DNA of 41,994 nucleotides, taken from positions 1-41,994 of the forward strand of contig CBDUEV010000022.1 of NCBI GenBank assembly GCA_965366365.1. The letters run 5' to 3'. Of the stretch, positions 8,140-17,355 are shown piece by piece. Positions within the stretch are counted from its first letter, which is position 1. Each line of letters starts with the position of its first letter. The stretch is from CBDUEV01 sp965366365 (GTDB lineage Bacteria; Actinomycetota; Acidimicrobiia; Spongiisociales; JAENVV01). Under the pieces are notes generated by a model, which did not search any database, had not been told where the DNA came from, and saw only the letters and a program-made list of their open reading frames with translations. The translations under genes were made by a program, and so were the position numbers.

Positions 8140-8153
8140 GCCGGCGCTCAGGC
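8134..8153. terminator. Compact hairpin over two convergent stop codons
   Basis: GCCTGAGC (8134-8141) pairs perfectly with GCTCAGGC (8146-8153) around a 4-nt CGGC loop. The stem contains the TGA stops of both the Nudix gene (8137-8139) and kgd on the other strand (8148-8150). It is short but symmetrical, and no other terminator separates the two genes. Confidence 0.5.
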
Positions 8154-11100
8154 CAACGCCTCGCTGAGGATGTGCTGCTGCTCGGCGGCGTGCTGCCTGG
8201 CCGAGCCGGTCGCCGGACTGGCGGAAGCCGCCCGGCTGACGAGACCGATTCGCCGACCCAGCATCCCCCGCAAGAGGGGCCGCACATATTGAATGGCGCC
8301 CATGTTGGCCGGTTCCTCCTGCACCCACGCCACCTCGATCCCCTCGGGGAAGGCGCCGAGCGCTTCGGCCAATTCGACCTCCGGGAACGGGTAGAGCTGC
8401 TCGAGGCGCACGATGGCCACGTCGTTGGCGCCGGCCTCGGCGCGGGCCGCCATCAGCTCGTAGAAGACCTTCCCGCTACACAGGAGGACCTTTCGCACAC
8501 TCTCAGTCGCCGTCGGGTCCTCCAGCACCGGGCGGAAGGAACCGGCCACGAGCTCGCCCACCTCGCCGAAGGACGCTTTGGTGCGAAGGAGGCTCTTGGG
8601 TGTGGCAAGGATCAGTGGCTTGCGGTCGGGGTTCTTGACCTGCCGGCGGAGCAAATGAAAGTAGGAGGAGGCGGTCGAGGGGACGGCCACGCGGATGCTG
8701 TTCTCTGCGGCAGACTGGAGGAACCGCTCGATCCGGGCGCTGGAATGCTCCGGGCCTTGACCCTCGAATCCGTGCGGCAGCAGGAGAACCAGGCTGGATC
8801 GTTGATTCCACTTGTCCTGCCCAGGGACGATGAACTGGTCGATGATCACCTGGGCGCCGTTCACGAAGTCCCCGAATTGGGCCTCCCACACCACGAGGGC
8901 GTCGGGACTCTCGACCGAGTAGCCGTACTCGAACCCGACCGCGGCGAATTCCGAGAGCATCGAATCGACGATTCGCAGCCGGGCAGCGCTGCCGGCCAGA
9001 TCCTGGAGGGCGATCCATTCCGCCCCGGTCTCGAAATCCACGAGCGCAGCATGCCGATGGGAGAACGTTCCTCGCTTGGAGTCCTCTCCCGCCAGTCGAA
9101 CCCAATGGCCTTCCAGGGCCAGACTCCCCAACGCCATCGCCTCGGCGACACCCCAATCGACGAGCCCCTCGTCGTACATCTTTCGCCGCGACTCGACGAG
9201 ACGGACCAACTTGGGGTGCAGAGTGAACCCGTCGGGCGGGGTAGAGATTGCTCCCACGATCACCTCGAGGGTCTCGGCCGGCACACCGGTTGGTGCTTCG
9301 ACGGAATCCGATTCGGCGGGACCGGAATCGGCCGGACGCGCCGCGATCTCGCTGGTCTCGGCAAACGCCGTGTCGAGAAGGCCTCGGAACTCCTCGAGTA
9401 GCTGCTCCCCCTCGTCCACCGAGATCTCCTGGGTGTTGACGAGCGTCTCCATGTAGAGCTTTCTGACAGAGCGCCGCTGGTCGATGATCCGATACATCAG
9501 CGGTTGGGTGTACGACGGCTCATCGCCCTCGTTGTGACCGCGCCGGCGATAGCAGATCAAGTCGATGACGACGTCCTTGTTGAAGGCCTGCCGGAAGGCG
9601 AACGCCAGGCGAGCTGCCTTCCCCACCGCCTCGGGATCATCACCGTTCACATGGATGATCGGAGCTGCCACCGTCTTGGCAACGTCGGTTGCATAGAAAC
9701 TGGAGCGGGCGTCGAGCGTCGAGGTGGTGAACCCCACCTGATTGTTGACCACCACGTGGACCGTTCCACCCGTCCGATAGCCACGGAGCTGGCTGAGGTT
9801 GAGCGTTTCTGCCACCACGCCCTGACCGGCGAAGGCGGCATCACCGTGGATGAGAAGGGGAAGCACCAGATTGTGCCCGAAGCTGCCCAACCGTTCCTGC
9901 TTGGCGCGAGCGATGCCCTCCAGAACGGGATCGACCGCTTCCAGGTGACTGGGATTGGCGGCCACCGACACCTCGATCTTGGAGCCGAAAGGGGTCTCGT
10001 GGATGCCCGAGGCGCCCAGGTGGTACTTGACGTCGCCAGAGCCCTGAGTCGAGCCGACGTCCATGTTCCCTTCGAACTCACGGAAGATCCGGCTGTACGA
10101 CTTGCCGATTGTGTTGGCGAGCACATTGAGGCGACCCCGATGCGCCATTCCGATGACCACCTCGTTCATCTCGTCTTCAACCGCGGCGTTGAGCAGGGTA
10201 TCGAGAAGCGGAATGAGGCTTTCGGCGCCCTCGAGACCGAATCGCTTGTGACCCACGTATTTGGTGTGGAGGAATCGTTCGAACGCTTCGGCCTCGTTGA
10301 GCTTTCGGAGAATGCGGATCTTTTCCTCGCGCCGCATGGCGGGTTGCGGGCCTTCGACCCTCTCCTGGATCCACGCCTTCTGTTCGGGCTCCTGCATGTG
10401 CATGAACTCGATGCCCATGGTGCGGCAGTAGGCGTCACGAAGCTGACCGAGGATGTCGCCCAACTTCATGATCGACTGGCCCAGCAATCCTCCGGTGGCG
10501 AACTCACGGTCGAGGTCCCAGATGGTCAGCCCATAGGTGAGCGGATCCAGCTCGGGGTGCATGACCGGGCTCGACTGTCGGAGGGGATCCAGGTCCGCGA
10601 TGAGATGGCCGCGCACCCGGTACATGTTGATCATCTGGAAGACGCGGGCCTGCTTCTCCGCCCACCCGGGACTACCCACCGGGGGGTTGTCGTCGGCTGC
10701 CCATTTGGCGGGGGTATACGGGATTCCCATCGACGAGAAGATGTCGTCGAAGAAGCCGCCCTCACCCAGGAGAAGCTCGTGCACCCGCGCCAGGAACAGA
10801 CCGGATTGGGCACCCTGGATGACCCGATGGTCGTAGGTGGAGGTCAGGGTGACCACTCGACCAATACCCATTCTGGCCAGGAACCGCGGGTCGGAAGCCG
10901 AGTACTCGGGCGGATAGTTGATCGCCCCCACCCCCACGATCAAGCCGTGGTCCGGCATGAGCCTCGGTACCGATTGCACCGTGCCAATGGTCCCCGGATT
11001 GGTGAGGCTGACGGTGGTCCCGGCGAAGTCCTCCGGTGTGATCTTGTTGGAGCGCACCCTGTGAACCAGTTCCTCGTACGCCAACCAGAACTCCTGGAAG

Positions 11101-11741
11101 TCCATCTGATCGGCGCCCTTGATGTTGGGGACGAGCAGAGTGCGCGAGCCGTCCTTGCGCTGGACGTCGATGGCGAGGCCGAGGTTGATCGTCTCGTGAC
11201 GGATCATGTGAGGCTGATCGTCGAAGTCGGCGTAGGCGACGTTCATACCCGCCTGGTCCTTGAGCGCCTGCACTGTGGCCCAGCCGATGAGATGGGTGAA
11301 GCTCACCTTGCCGCCCATGGTCAGGCGGCGCAGTTGGTTGTTGATGATCTTGCGGTTGACCTCGAGCAGTTTGGCGGGAATCGAACGAACGGACGTGGCC
11401 GTCGGGACCGTCAGGCTCTCGTCCATGCGCTCGGCGATACGAGCAGACGCCCCTCTCAGGGGTGCCGCATTGTCCGGGACGGCTTCCGCCTCGGTCGTTC
11501 TCGGTTTCGTTTGGGCTGGGACCGGCTCGGGAGCCGGTGGGGCGGCCGGTGCCGCCGCCGCGGCGGGTCGAGCGAGCCGAGCTCCGACCACTGCTCCACC
11601 CGGCTCGTAGTCGGAGAAGAAGTCCTGCCACGCCTCACTCACCGAGTTCGGAGAGTCGAGGAACTTTCGGTACATCTCATCGACGAGCCAGAGATTGGGG
11701 CCGAACTCGTTCGCCTGCGTGTCGATGTCGGTGCTGGCCAT
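8148..11741 (-). CDS. kgd: Multifunctional 2-oxoglutarate metabolism enzyme (Kgd/OdhA)
   Basis: A 1197-residue protein in the actinobacterial order: a short E1 N-terminal segment (1-45, with NLWLVDEMYRKFL), a Pro/Ala-rich linker, an E2 acyltransferase core (about 100-330, ending in YDHRVIQGAQSG), then a full thiamine-dependent E1 (about 345-1197) with HRGRLNVLAN, GDVKYHLG, HGDAAFAGQG and NNQVGF. It oxidatively decarboxylates 2-oxoglutarate in the TCA cycle. There is no lipoyl domain of its own, so it must use the lipoyl domain of another E2, as known for OdhA/Kgd. In that family a small FHA protein (OdhI/GarA) inhibits E1; none is adjacent. I chose the ATG at 11741 because the protein starts there like its homologues. 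The frame stays open to 12407, but that part is antisense to a better gene. AGGA lies 5 nt before the start. Confidence 0.96.
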   Translation of the reverse strand: MASTDIDTQANEFGPNLWLVDEMYRKFLDSPNSVSEAWQDFFSDYEPGGAVVGARLARPAAAAAPAAPPAPEPVPAQTKPRTTEAEAVPDNAAPLRGASARIAERMDESLTVPTATSVRSIPAKLLEVNRKIINNQLRRLTMGGKVSFTHLIGWATVQALKDQAGMNVAYADFDDQPHMIRHETINLGLAIDVQRKDGSRTLLVPNIKGADQMDFQEFWLAYEELVHRVRSNKITPEDFAGTTVSLTNPGTIGTVQSVPRLMPDHGLIVGVGAINYPPEYSASDPRFLARMGIGRVVTLTSTYDHRVIQGAQSGLFLARVHELLLGEGGFFDDIFSSMGIPYTPAKWAADDNPPVGSPGWAEKQARVFQMINMYRVRGHLIADLDPLRQSSPVMHPELDPLTYGLTIWDLDREFATGGLLGQSIMKLGDILGQLRDAYCRTMGIEFMHMQEPEQKAWIQERVEGPQPAMRREEKIRILRKLNEAEAFERFLHTKYVGHKRFGLEGAESLIPLLDTLLNAAVEDEMNEVVIGMAHRGRLNVLANTIGKSYSRIFREFEGNMDVGSTQGSGDVKYHLGASGIHETPFGSKIEVSVAANPSHLEAVDPVLEGIARAKQERLGSFGHNLVLPLLIHGDAAFAGQGVVAETLNLSQLRGYRTGGTVHVVVNNQVGFTTSTLDARSSFYATDVAKTVAAPIIHVNGDDPEAVGKAARLAFAFRQAFNKDVVIDLICYRRRGHNEGDEPSYTQPLMYRIIDQRRSVRKLYMETLVNTQEISVDEGEQLLEEFRGLLDTAFAETSEIAARPADSGPAESDSVEAPTGVPAETLEVIVGAISTPPDGFTLHPKLVRLVESRRKMYDEGLVDWGVAEAMALGSLALEGHWVRLAGEDSKRGTFSHRHAALVDFETGAEWIALQDLAGSAARLRIVDSMLSEFAAVGFEYGYSVESPDALVVWEAQFGDFVNGAQVIIDQFIVPGQDKWNQRSSLVLLLPHGFEGQGPEHSSARIERFLQSAAENSIRVAVPSTASSYFHLLRRQVKNPDRKPLILATPKSLLRTKASFGEVGELVAGSFRPVLEDPTATESVRKVLLCSGKVFYELMAARAEAGANDVAIVRLEQLYPFPEVELAEALGAFPEGIEVAWVQEEPANMGAIQYVRPLLRGMLGRRIGLVSRAASASPATGSARQHAAEQQHILSEALA

Positions 11742-11830
11742 GGCCGTCCTGGTCCGAGGGTGAGATTGCTCATGGTACCGACGACCTCTGGAAATCCAAG
11801 CGAGGTGTCCAACGGGCCGGCGTCGGAGCG

Positions 11831-11836
11831 TACACT
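11831..11836 (+). promoter_or_regulatory. Candidate -10 element for a leaderless mRNA
   Basis: TACACT, a clear TANNNT hexamer, is followed by 7 nt and the ATG at 11844. It lies in the 102-nt divergent gap between kgd and the kynureninase-like gene. Confidence 0.5.
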
Positions 11837-11843
11837 CGGCCCA

Positions 11844-12986
11844 ATGAGCGACGACCTTCTGCGCCATCGGAAGCGCTTTCCGATTCTCGACGACACTACC
11901 TACCTGGTGAATCACTCGCTGGGGGCCATGTCGGACGAATCGTCCGAGGCACTCGCCCAATACGCCACGGAGTGGGCGACCCGAGGGGTCCGGGCATGGT
12001 CGGAGGGCTGGTGGGATACGCCGGTCTCCGTCGGCAACGGTTTGGCACCCATCGTCGGGGCGCCCGCCGGTTCCATAGCCATGGTCCAAAACGTGGCGGT
12101 GGCCCAGGAGGTGATTGCGTCCTGTCTCACCCTGCACGAACCCCGCAATCGCGTCGTCTTCTCGGAACTCAACTTCCCTTCTGTGATGTATCTCTGGCAC
12201 AACGTCCCCGGAGCACACATCACGACCGTGAGAAGCTGGGATGGCATCGGTGTCCCCACCGAGGCGTTCCTGGTAGCCATCGACGAACGGACTGCGATCG
12301 TTCCGCTCAGCCACGTGCTGTTCCGGAGTGGGTACCTGCAGGACGTCGAACAGATCATCGCCCGCGCTCACGAGATGGGGGCCTACGTGGTCCTGGACTG
12401 CTACCAATCGGCCGGCACCCTTCCCTTCTCACTCGAAGACCTCGACGTGGATTTCGCCGTGGGGGGATCGGTCAAGTGGTTGTGTGGGGGCCCAGGAGCG
12501 GGATGGCTGTACGTCCGGCCAGACCTCCAGGAGGTGTTCGAACCGCGCTTCGTGGGTTGGCAGGCCGATCAGGAGCCCTTTGCCTTCGTGCCCGGCAAGA
12601 TCCGCTACGCCGAGGGCATCTGGCGCTACTTGTCTGGCACCCCGAACGTTCCCGCTCTCTATGCGGCCGCGGCCGGATACCGAATCATCCAAGAGGTGGG
12701 GGTGCCTGCGATCAGGGAACGTTCCTTGGAGATGACCGACCGCTTGATCGAGTTCGCCGACGAGCACGAGATCCCGGTCACCTCGGAACGCCACCGTGTT
12801 CGGCGCGGGGGGACGGTCACGCTGGGCGTGCCCAACGAAGCGGCCGTTGCCGAGACGCTGGCTGCCCAAGACATCATCGTCGACAGCCGGCCCAACGCCG
12901 GCGTCAGGGTTGGACCACATTTCTACAATTCCGACGAAGACCTCGCCACCTTCGAAAAGGCACTCCTTCAGATACTGCGGAAGTAG
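11844..12986 (+). CDS. Class V aminotransferase-fold PLP enzyme, kynureninase-like
   Basis: A 380-residue cytoplasmic PLP enzyme. Visible features are the N-terminal FPILDDTTYLVNHSLG, the cofactor-binding YVVLDCYQSAG (181-191, Asp185) and the Schiff-base lysine in GGSVKWLCGGPG (Lys211). The overall pattern, including the SHVLFRSGYLQD segment, resembles kynureninase, which cleaves kynurenine or 3-hydroxykynurenine to anthranilates and alanine. Cysteine desulfurase-type or other class V activities are possible, and no other tryptophan-degradation gene is nearby, so the substrate stays open. The ATG is preceded by a -10-like hexamer at the leaderless distance. The open frame continues upstream to 9504 but there it is only the antisense of kgd. 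Confidence 0.88.
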   Translation: MSDDLLRHRKRFPILDDTTYLVNHSLGAMSDESSEALAQYATEWATRGVRAWSEGWWDTPVSVGNGLAPIVGAPAGSIAMVQNVAVAQEVIASCLTLHEPRNRVVFSELNFPSVMYLWHNVPGAHITTVRSWDGIGVPTEAFLVAIDERTAIVPLSHVLFRSGYLQDVEQIIARAHEMGAYVVLDCYQSAGTLPFSLEDLDVDFAVGGSVKWLCGGPGAGWLYVRPDLQEVFEPRFVGWQADQEPFAFVPGKIRYAEGIWRYLSGTPNVPALYAAAAGYRIIQEVGVPAIRERSLEMTDRLIEFADEHEIPVTSERHRVRRGGTVTLGVPNEAAVAETLAAQDIIVDSRPNAGVRVGPHFYNSDEDLATFEKALLQILRK

Positions 12987-13072
12987 GGGAAGCCGATATC
13001 GGAAGAGAACGCCTCTGGAGCCCCCGGCGCTGCTTTGACCATCCTGGTGACACGCCAGGGCCCCGGGGACCG

Positions 13073-13888
13073 CTATTTCGGCTTGCGCGCCCGGATCGAG
13101 AACATGGTCGGGCACAGGTCCGGGTTCGGAAACGCCCAACGGCCGTTGCCGATGTCCACCATCGAGACGTGCGCCTGCCACTCACAAAAGCGGTACTCCT
13201 CGAATGCCTCGATGACCAGACCGACGTCGAGGAGAGCGGTCATCGTTTCGGAGAGGGCATGGTTCCAGTCGTAGCAGCGCGTATTGGCGATCTTGCCCGA
13301 CCCCAGGTAGGTCTCGTCCGAGTCCCACTGGGCGGGCTCGTCGGTCTCGAAATAGGGCAGGACCGCGGTGAGCGCCGGCAGGTCCCAATCCAGGGTCATC
13401 AACATGGGGTGGCCGTCGCGGATGTAGAACACACCGCCGGGCGCGAGAAGACGATCGACGACGTCTGCCCACCTTCGAATGTCCGGCAGCCAGTTGATGG
13501 CGCCGACCGACGTGTATACGATCTCGAACTGCTCGGTCAGCACTTCGTGGGCCTGGTAGACATTCGACAGCACGAACCGGGCGTCGAGGCCGGCCATCTC
13601 CGCGAGACGCCTCGCCGCTGCGATCGACTCCTCGGAGAAATCCACCCCCGTCACCCGAGCACCGAGCCGGGCCCACGACAGGGTGTCGGTCCCGATGTGG
13701 CATTGCAGATGGACGAGCGACTTGCCGGTCACGTCGCCGACGCGGGCGCGGTCCGTCTGGACGACGTCGGTGATCTTGCGGCTATCGCGTGCGAAGGACT
13801 CGGGGTCGTAGGCGTCCTCGGCCCAGTGGGCGACGGCGCGATCGTCCCAATTGGCGCGGTTGGCCTCGAAGAACTCGTCGATCGGCAT
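13073..13888 (-). CDS. Class I SAM-dependent methyltransferase
   Basis: A 271-residue cytoplasmic protein. The SAM-binding motif I region reads LVHLQCHIGTDTLSWA (58-73), followed by GVDFS (81-85) at the acidic end of strand two and a post-motif segment FEIVYTSVGAINWLPD. The tail from about 180 (FETDEPAQWDSDETYLG) resembles a family of actinobacterial methyltransferases of unknown substrate. Its ATG begins 3 nt after the stop of the SCO6745-family gene (TGA, AAG, ATG), so the two are probably one transcript and translationally coupled. It is convergent with the kynureninase-like gene; I see only weak dyads in the 86-nt gap between them. The substrate is unknown. Confidence 0.88.
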   Translation of the reverse strand: MPIDEFFEANRANWDDRAVAHWAEDAYDPESFARDSRKITDVVQTDRARVGDVTGKSLVHLQCHIGTDTLSWARLGARVTGVDFSEESIAAARRLAEMAGLDARFVLSNVYQAHEVLTEQFEIVYTSVGAINWLPDIRRWADVVDRLLAPGGVFYIRDGHPMLMTLDWDLPALTAVLPYFETDEPAQWDSDETYLGSGKIANTRCYDWNHALSETMTALLDVGLVIEAFEEYRFCEWQAHVSMVDIGNGRWAFPNPDLCPTMFSIRARKPK

Positions 13889-13891
13889 CTT

Positions 13892-14722
13892 TCAGGTGGG
13901 CGGGAGCCCATCCCCCGCTCGCACGGCCTCCTTGACCGGTCCGAGTAGTTCGATCAGTCGCTCGGTGTCTCTCTCACCCAAGGCTCTGAGCGGTGCCATG
14001 GCCAGCTCGTCGGTGAGCCGCTCCACCCGGACCCGGGCTGCTGCCCCCTCGTCGGTGAGGGTGCCGTCCGGGGTGATCCACCCTCGCTCCACCAGCCTGG
14101 CCTCCCCCTGTTCCCAGTGTTCGGGACGCCAACCTCGCAGCTTGCGGAGCTGAGGCATCGGCAACTTCGACCACCCCGCCGAGGTCACCAGAGCGTCCAT
14201 GGGTTCGAAACCCTCGGCGACGAGGGCAATCACGTGCCCGTCACCGCGGTGCTCTCGGAGCAGGGTGAGCTGATGCCACATCGCCAGGAGAGGTTCGCCG
14301 GGCACAGGCAGGGACAGATGCCCGCCGAACAACGGTCGTCCCGCCGGGACGAGCTCCGCGGTGGACCGTGTGACGAGCTCGGTGATGTCGGCGATGACGG
14401 CCTTCGCTTCGGTGCCGGCCGTGAAGCGTTCCAAAGCAGCCAGCACGCCCGCGTGACGGGCTTCGAGCACCTGGGCCGGCGTGGCCGTCGACCACGCGTC
14501 CCGCATGGCTCGCTGGACCAGCCCGGGGCTGAAATTGTAGAAGGCGGCCGCGACCACGCCGTGGGAGACGGCACCCATCGGCGCCGACCGGCTGGCGAAG
14601 TACTGGGAGATCGGCTCCAGCCCGAGGGCGTCATACTCGGCTTTGGGTTCCGGCGCGAAATACACGAAAGCGTGAACAGGCTCGAGAGCCTCCCACACGC
14701 GGCGAGCAGTCGACGGTGGCAT
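13892..14722 (-). CDS. SCO6745-family protein
   Basis: A 276-residue protein matching the actinobacterial family named after Streptomyces SCO6745, whose function is not known. The N-terminus runs RRVWEALEPVHAFVYFAPE, followed by a helix-rich body with SHGVVAAAFYNFSPGLV. The C-terminal third (from GWITPDGTLTDEGAAARVRVE) looks like a winged-helix/MarR-like DNA-binding or dimerisation segment. There is no signal peptide. It is the first gene of a two-gene operon with the methyltransferase. A TAGGGT -10-like element lies 6 nt before its ATG. It is divergent from the HerA-like ATPase. Confidence 0.8.
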   Translation of the reverse strand: MPPSTARRVWEALEPVHAFVYFAPEPKAEYDALGLEPISQYFASRSAPMGAVSHGVVAAAFYNFSPGLVQRAMRDAWSTATPAQVLEARHAGVLAALERFTAGTEAKAVIADITELVTRSTAELVPAGRPLFGGHLSLPVPGEPLLAMWHQLTLLREHRGDGHVIALVAEGFEPMDALVTSAGWSKLPMPQLRKLRGWRPEHWEQGEARLVERGWITPDGTLTDEGAAARVRVERLTDELAMAPLRALGERDTERLIELLGPVKEAVRAGDGLPPT

Positions 14723-14728
14723 CGGGGC

Positions 14729-14734
14729 ACCCTA
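14729..14734 (-). promoter_or_regulatory. Candidate -10 element for a leaderless mRNA
   Basis: On the minus strand TAGGGT is followed by GCCCCG and the ATG at 14722. No Shine-Dalgarno lies between. Confidence 0.45.
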
Positions 14735-14819
14735 CCGCCTGAGCCGTCTCGGTGCCGGAGCGAGCCAAGGCCATCCCTCCTACAATCGCGATCGAGATCC
14801 GATCAAGGGAGTGTCAGCC

Positions 14820-17276
14820 ATGGTTGAAGTGCCGCGCGGAGAGCTGTTTCTCGGCGGAGAGATCGACCCGTCCAGCGGAGATCGACTCGAGGACAGCAAT
14901 GTCCTCTACGAAGCACACCACCTGACGACCCACGGTGTCATCGTCGGCATGACCGGTTCAGGCAAAACCGGCCTCGGCGTCGTGGCGCTCGAAGAGGCCC
15001 TCCTGTCCGGTATCCCCTGCCTGGTCATCGACCCCAAAGGCGACATGGGCAACCTGCTGCTCAACTTTCCTTCGTTCGCCGCATCGGACTTCCTTCCATG
15101 GGTCGACGAAGGAGAAGCCCGCCGAGCCGACAAGACGCCCGAGGTGTTCGCGGGAGAGACGGCCGAGATGTGGAAGAACGGCTTGGCAGGCTGGGGTATC
15201 GAAGCCGAACGGCTCCGGACCCTCGGCGTTCAGGCCGAGTTCGGGATCTACACACCGGGATCCCAGGCGGGCATCCCGGTCAACATCGTCGGCTCACTCA
15301 CCGCGCCGGATCTCGACTGGGCGACCGAGGCCGAGACCATCCGGGCAGAGATCGAAGGATTCGTCTCCTCCCTGCTGGTCTTGGCGGGCATCGACGTCGA
15401 CCCGATCTCGAGTCCTGAGCACATCCTCCTCTCGACCATCATCGAGAAGTCCTGGACCGAGGGTCGCGATCTCGATCTGGCGAGCCTCATCGCCCAGGTG
15501 CAGGCGCCCCCCATCCGCAAGCTGGGGGTGTTCGAGCTCGACACCTTCTTCCCTCCCAAAGACCGCACCAAGCTGGCGATGCGACTCAACGGCCTGATCG
15601 CCTCGCCCTCTTTCGCCTCATGGCTGGAAGGTCCACCGCTCGATGTGCAGAGCCTGCTGTACACCGACGATGGCCGGCCGCGCGCTTCGGTCATGTACCT
15701 CTCTCACCTGTCCGACAGCGAGCGGCAGTTCATCGTCACACTCCTCATGTCGAAGGTCGTGACCTGGATGCGTACCCAGCAGGGAACCTCCGACCTTCGG
15801 GCACTGGTCTACATGGACGAAGTCTTCGGGTTTGCGCCTCCCACCGCGGAGCCTCCGTCGAAGAAGCCGATCCTCACGCTGCTCAAGCAGGCGCGGGCAT
15901 TCGGGGTCGGTCTCCTGCTCTCCACCCAGAACCCGGTCGACCTCGACTACAAGGCCATGTCGAATGCCGGTACGTGGATGATCGGGCGACTCCAGACCGA
16001 ACGCGACAAAGCCCGGATTCTCGAAGGCCTCAAATCGGCGTCGGGCGCCGTGGACGTCGCCTCGTTCGACCGGCTCATTTCCGACCTCGGCAAGCGCCAG
16101 TTCGTGTTGCACTCGACCAAGGCAAAGGCGCCAAAGGTGTTCACCACCCGTTGGGCCATGTCCTATCTGGCCGGACCGCTCAGCAGAGAGCAGGTCTCGA
16201 CGCTGATGGCCGACCACCAGGTGGAGCCGGCCAGCCCTCCTGCAGCGGCGCCGTCCGCGGCCTCCGCTGAAGCCTCCGTCGACGCCGGAACCGTGGACGT
16301 CGCGGCCCCCTCGGCCGTTCCGTCACCCGGGGTCTCACCGTCGGTTGCCGACGACGAAACCCCGGTGGCGCCTTCGGTGCCGGACACGACCCAGACGTAT
16401 TATCTCGACCCTGGCGCTCCGTGGGCGGCCGACGTGGGTGCCGTCGCCGGAGGGAAGCGACACGAGGCCGGAGTGGTGGCCCGGGTGGATCTGGTGTTCG
16501 ATGATCAGCACGCCGATCTCAATCACCAGGAGGAGTGGGAGGCGGTGGTGTTCCCTCTGGGGGCTTCGTTCGATCCTGAGGCTGCCAGGGCAGTCGACTA
16601 CGACGATCGCGACCTCCGAACCGCACCCCCGGAAGGCATCGTCTACGCCCTGCCGGAGGCCAAGATCGAGACCAAGACTTTCTGGAAGGGGGTCGAGAGC
16701 AGTCTCAAGAACTGGCTGTATCAACACCAATCCGTGACGGTGTTCAAGAACGCCGCTCTCAAGATGTACAGCAGAGTTGGCGAGAGCGAGGAGGAGTTCA
16801 CGAAGCGGTGTCGCGCCGCTGCCGAGGACGCCGCCGATGCCGACGTCGCCAAGCTCAAGGACAAGTACAAGAGCCGAATCAACTCGGTCCAGGATCAACT
16901 ACGGGCCGCCGAACGCCGCATCCAGGAGCTGGATGTGGATGTTCAGAGCCGCAAGCAGCAGGAACTCCTGGCAGGCGCCGGCGACCTGCTGGGCGCTTTC
17001 CTCGGCGGCCGCCGCCGATCGCGCAGTCTGAGCGGAGTCGCCTCTCGCCGGTCGCAGACACGCCGCACGCAGGAGCGACTCGAGACGGCCCAGGACAAGC
17101 TGGCCGACAAGGCCTCCGATCTCGAAGACCTCGAGATACAGCTCGCCGAGGATCTGAACGAGATCGTGGCGAAATGGGATCAAGCCGCTGCCGAGGTCGA
17201 GACCCTCGATGTCGGCCTGGAGAAGACGGACATTCGCGTGGAGGAAGTGGCCTTGGTCTGGGTGCCAACCCGCTGA
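14820..17276 (+). CDS. HerA-like P-loop ATPase with C-terminal coiled-coil domain
   Basis: An 818-residue cytoplasmic protein. The ATPase part (about 1-455) has Walker A GMTGSGKT (43-50), IDPKGDMGN (70-78), Walker B ALVYMDEVFG (328-337) and a sensor-like LLLSTQNPVD, typical of HerA/FtsK-type DNA motors and the DUF853 relatives. A low-complexity Ala/Pro/Ser/Val linker (about 455-510) leads to a separate C-terminal domain whose last 170 residues are rich in charged heptads (KLKDKYKSRINSVQ, ETAQDKLADKASDL) and look like a coiled coil. No NurA nuclease or other partner is adjacent, so a DNA repair or defence role cannot be claimed. I chose ATG 14820 because AAGGGAG sits 8 nt before it; a GTG at 14811 would lie inside that site. 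It is divergent from the SCO6745-family gene. Confidence 0.9.
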   Translation: MVEVPRGELFLGGEIDPSSGDRLEDSNVLYEAHHLTTHGVIVGMTGSGKTGLGVVALEEALLSGIPCLVIDPKGDMGNLLLNFPSFAASDFLPWVDEGEARRADKTPEVFAGETAEMWKNGLAGWGIEAERLRTLGVQAEFGIYTPGSQAGIPVNIVGSLTAPDLDWATEAETIRAEIEGFVSSLLVLAGIDVDPISSPEHILLSTIIEKSWTEGRDLDLASLIAQVQAPPIRKLGVFELDTFFPPKDRTKLAMRLNGLIASPSFASWLEGPPLDVQSLLYTDDGRPRASVMYLSHLSDSERQFIVTLLMSKVVTWMRTQQGTSDLRALVYMDEVFGFAPPTAEPPSKKPILTLLKQARAFGVGLLLSTQNPVDLDYKAMSNAGTWMIGRLQTERDKARILEGLKSASGAVDVASFDRLISDLGKRQFVLHSTKAKAPKVFTTRWAMSYLAGPLSREQVSTLMADHQVEPASPPAAAPSAASAEASVDAGTVDVAAPSAVPSPGVSPSVADDETPVAPSVPDTTQTYYLDPGAPWAADVGAVAGGKRHEAGVVARVDLVFDDQHADLNHQEEWEAVVFPLGASFDPEAARAVDYDDRDLRTAPPEGIVYALPEAKIETKTFWKGVESSLKNWLYQHQSVTVFKNAALKMYSRVGESEEEFTKRCRAAAEDAADADVAKLKDKYKSRINSVQDQLRAAERRIQELDVDVQSRKQQELLAGAGDLLGAFLGGRRRSRSLSGVASRRSQTRRTQERLETAQDKLADKASDLEDLEIQLAEDLNEIVAKWDQAAAEVETLDVGLEKTDIRVEEVALVWVPTR

Positions 17277-17293
17277 TACATCACAAACCGAAT

Positions 17294-17342
17294 GTCGAGT
17301 GTGCCTCCATGCGCCGCTACGACGCACTGAAGCACACTCGAC
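17294..17342. terminator. Bidirectional compound hairpin between convergent genes
   Basis: GTCGAGTGTGC (17294-17304) pairs perfectly with its complement at 17332-17342. The 27-nt loop can itself fold through TGCG (17310-17313) and CGCA (17323-17326). It lies between the HerA-like gene and the convergent acyltransferase gene. There is no T tract. Confidence 0.55.
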
Positions 17343-17355
17343 GGAAGGCGCCCGC

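Noticed and set aside
11742..12407. N-terminal extension of the kgd frame
   Set aside because: It is antisense to the kynureninase-like gene, and homologues of Kgd begin at the MASTDID-like start at 11741.
12987..13072. Terminator between the kynureninase-like gene and the convergent methyltransferase gene
   Set aside because: Only 5-bp dyads (for example CCTGG/CCAGG) are present; too weak to call.
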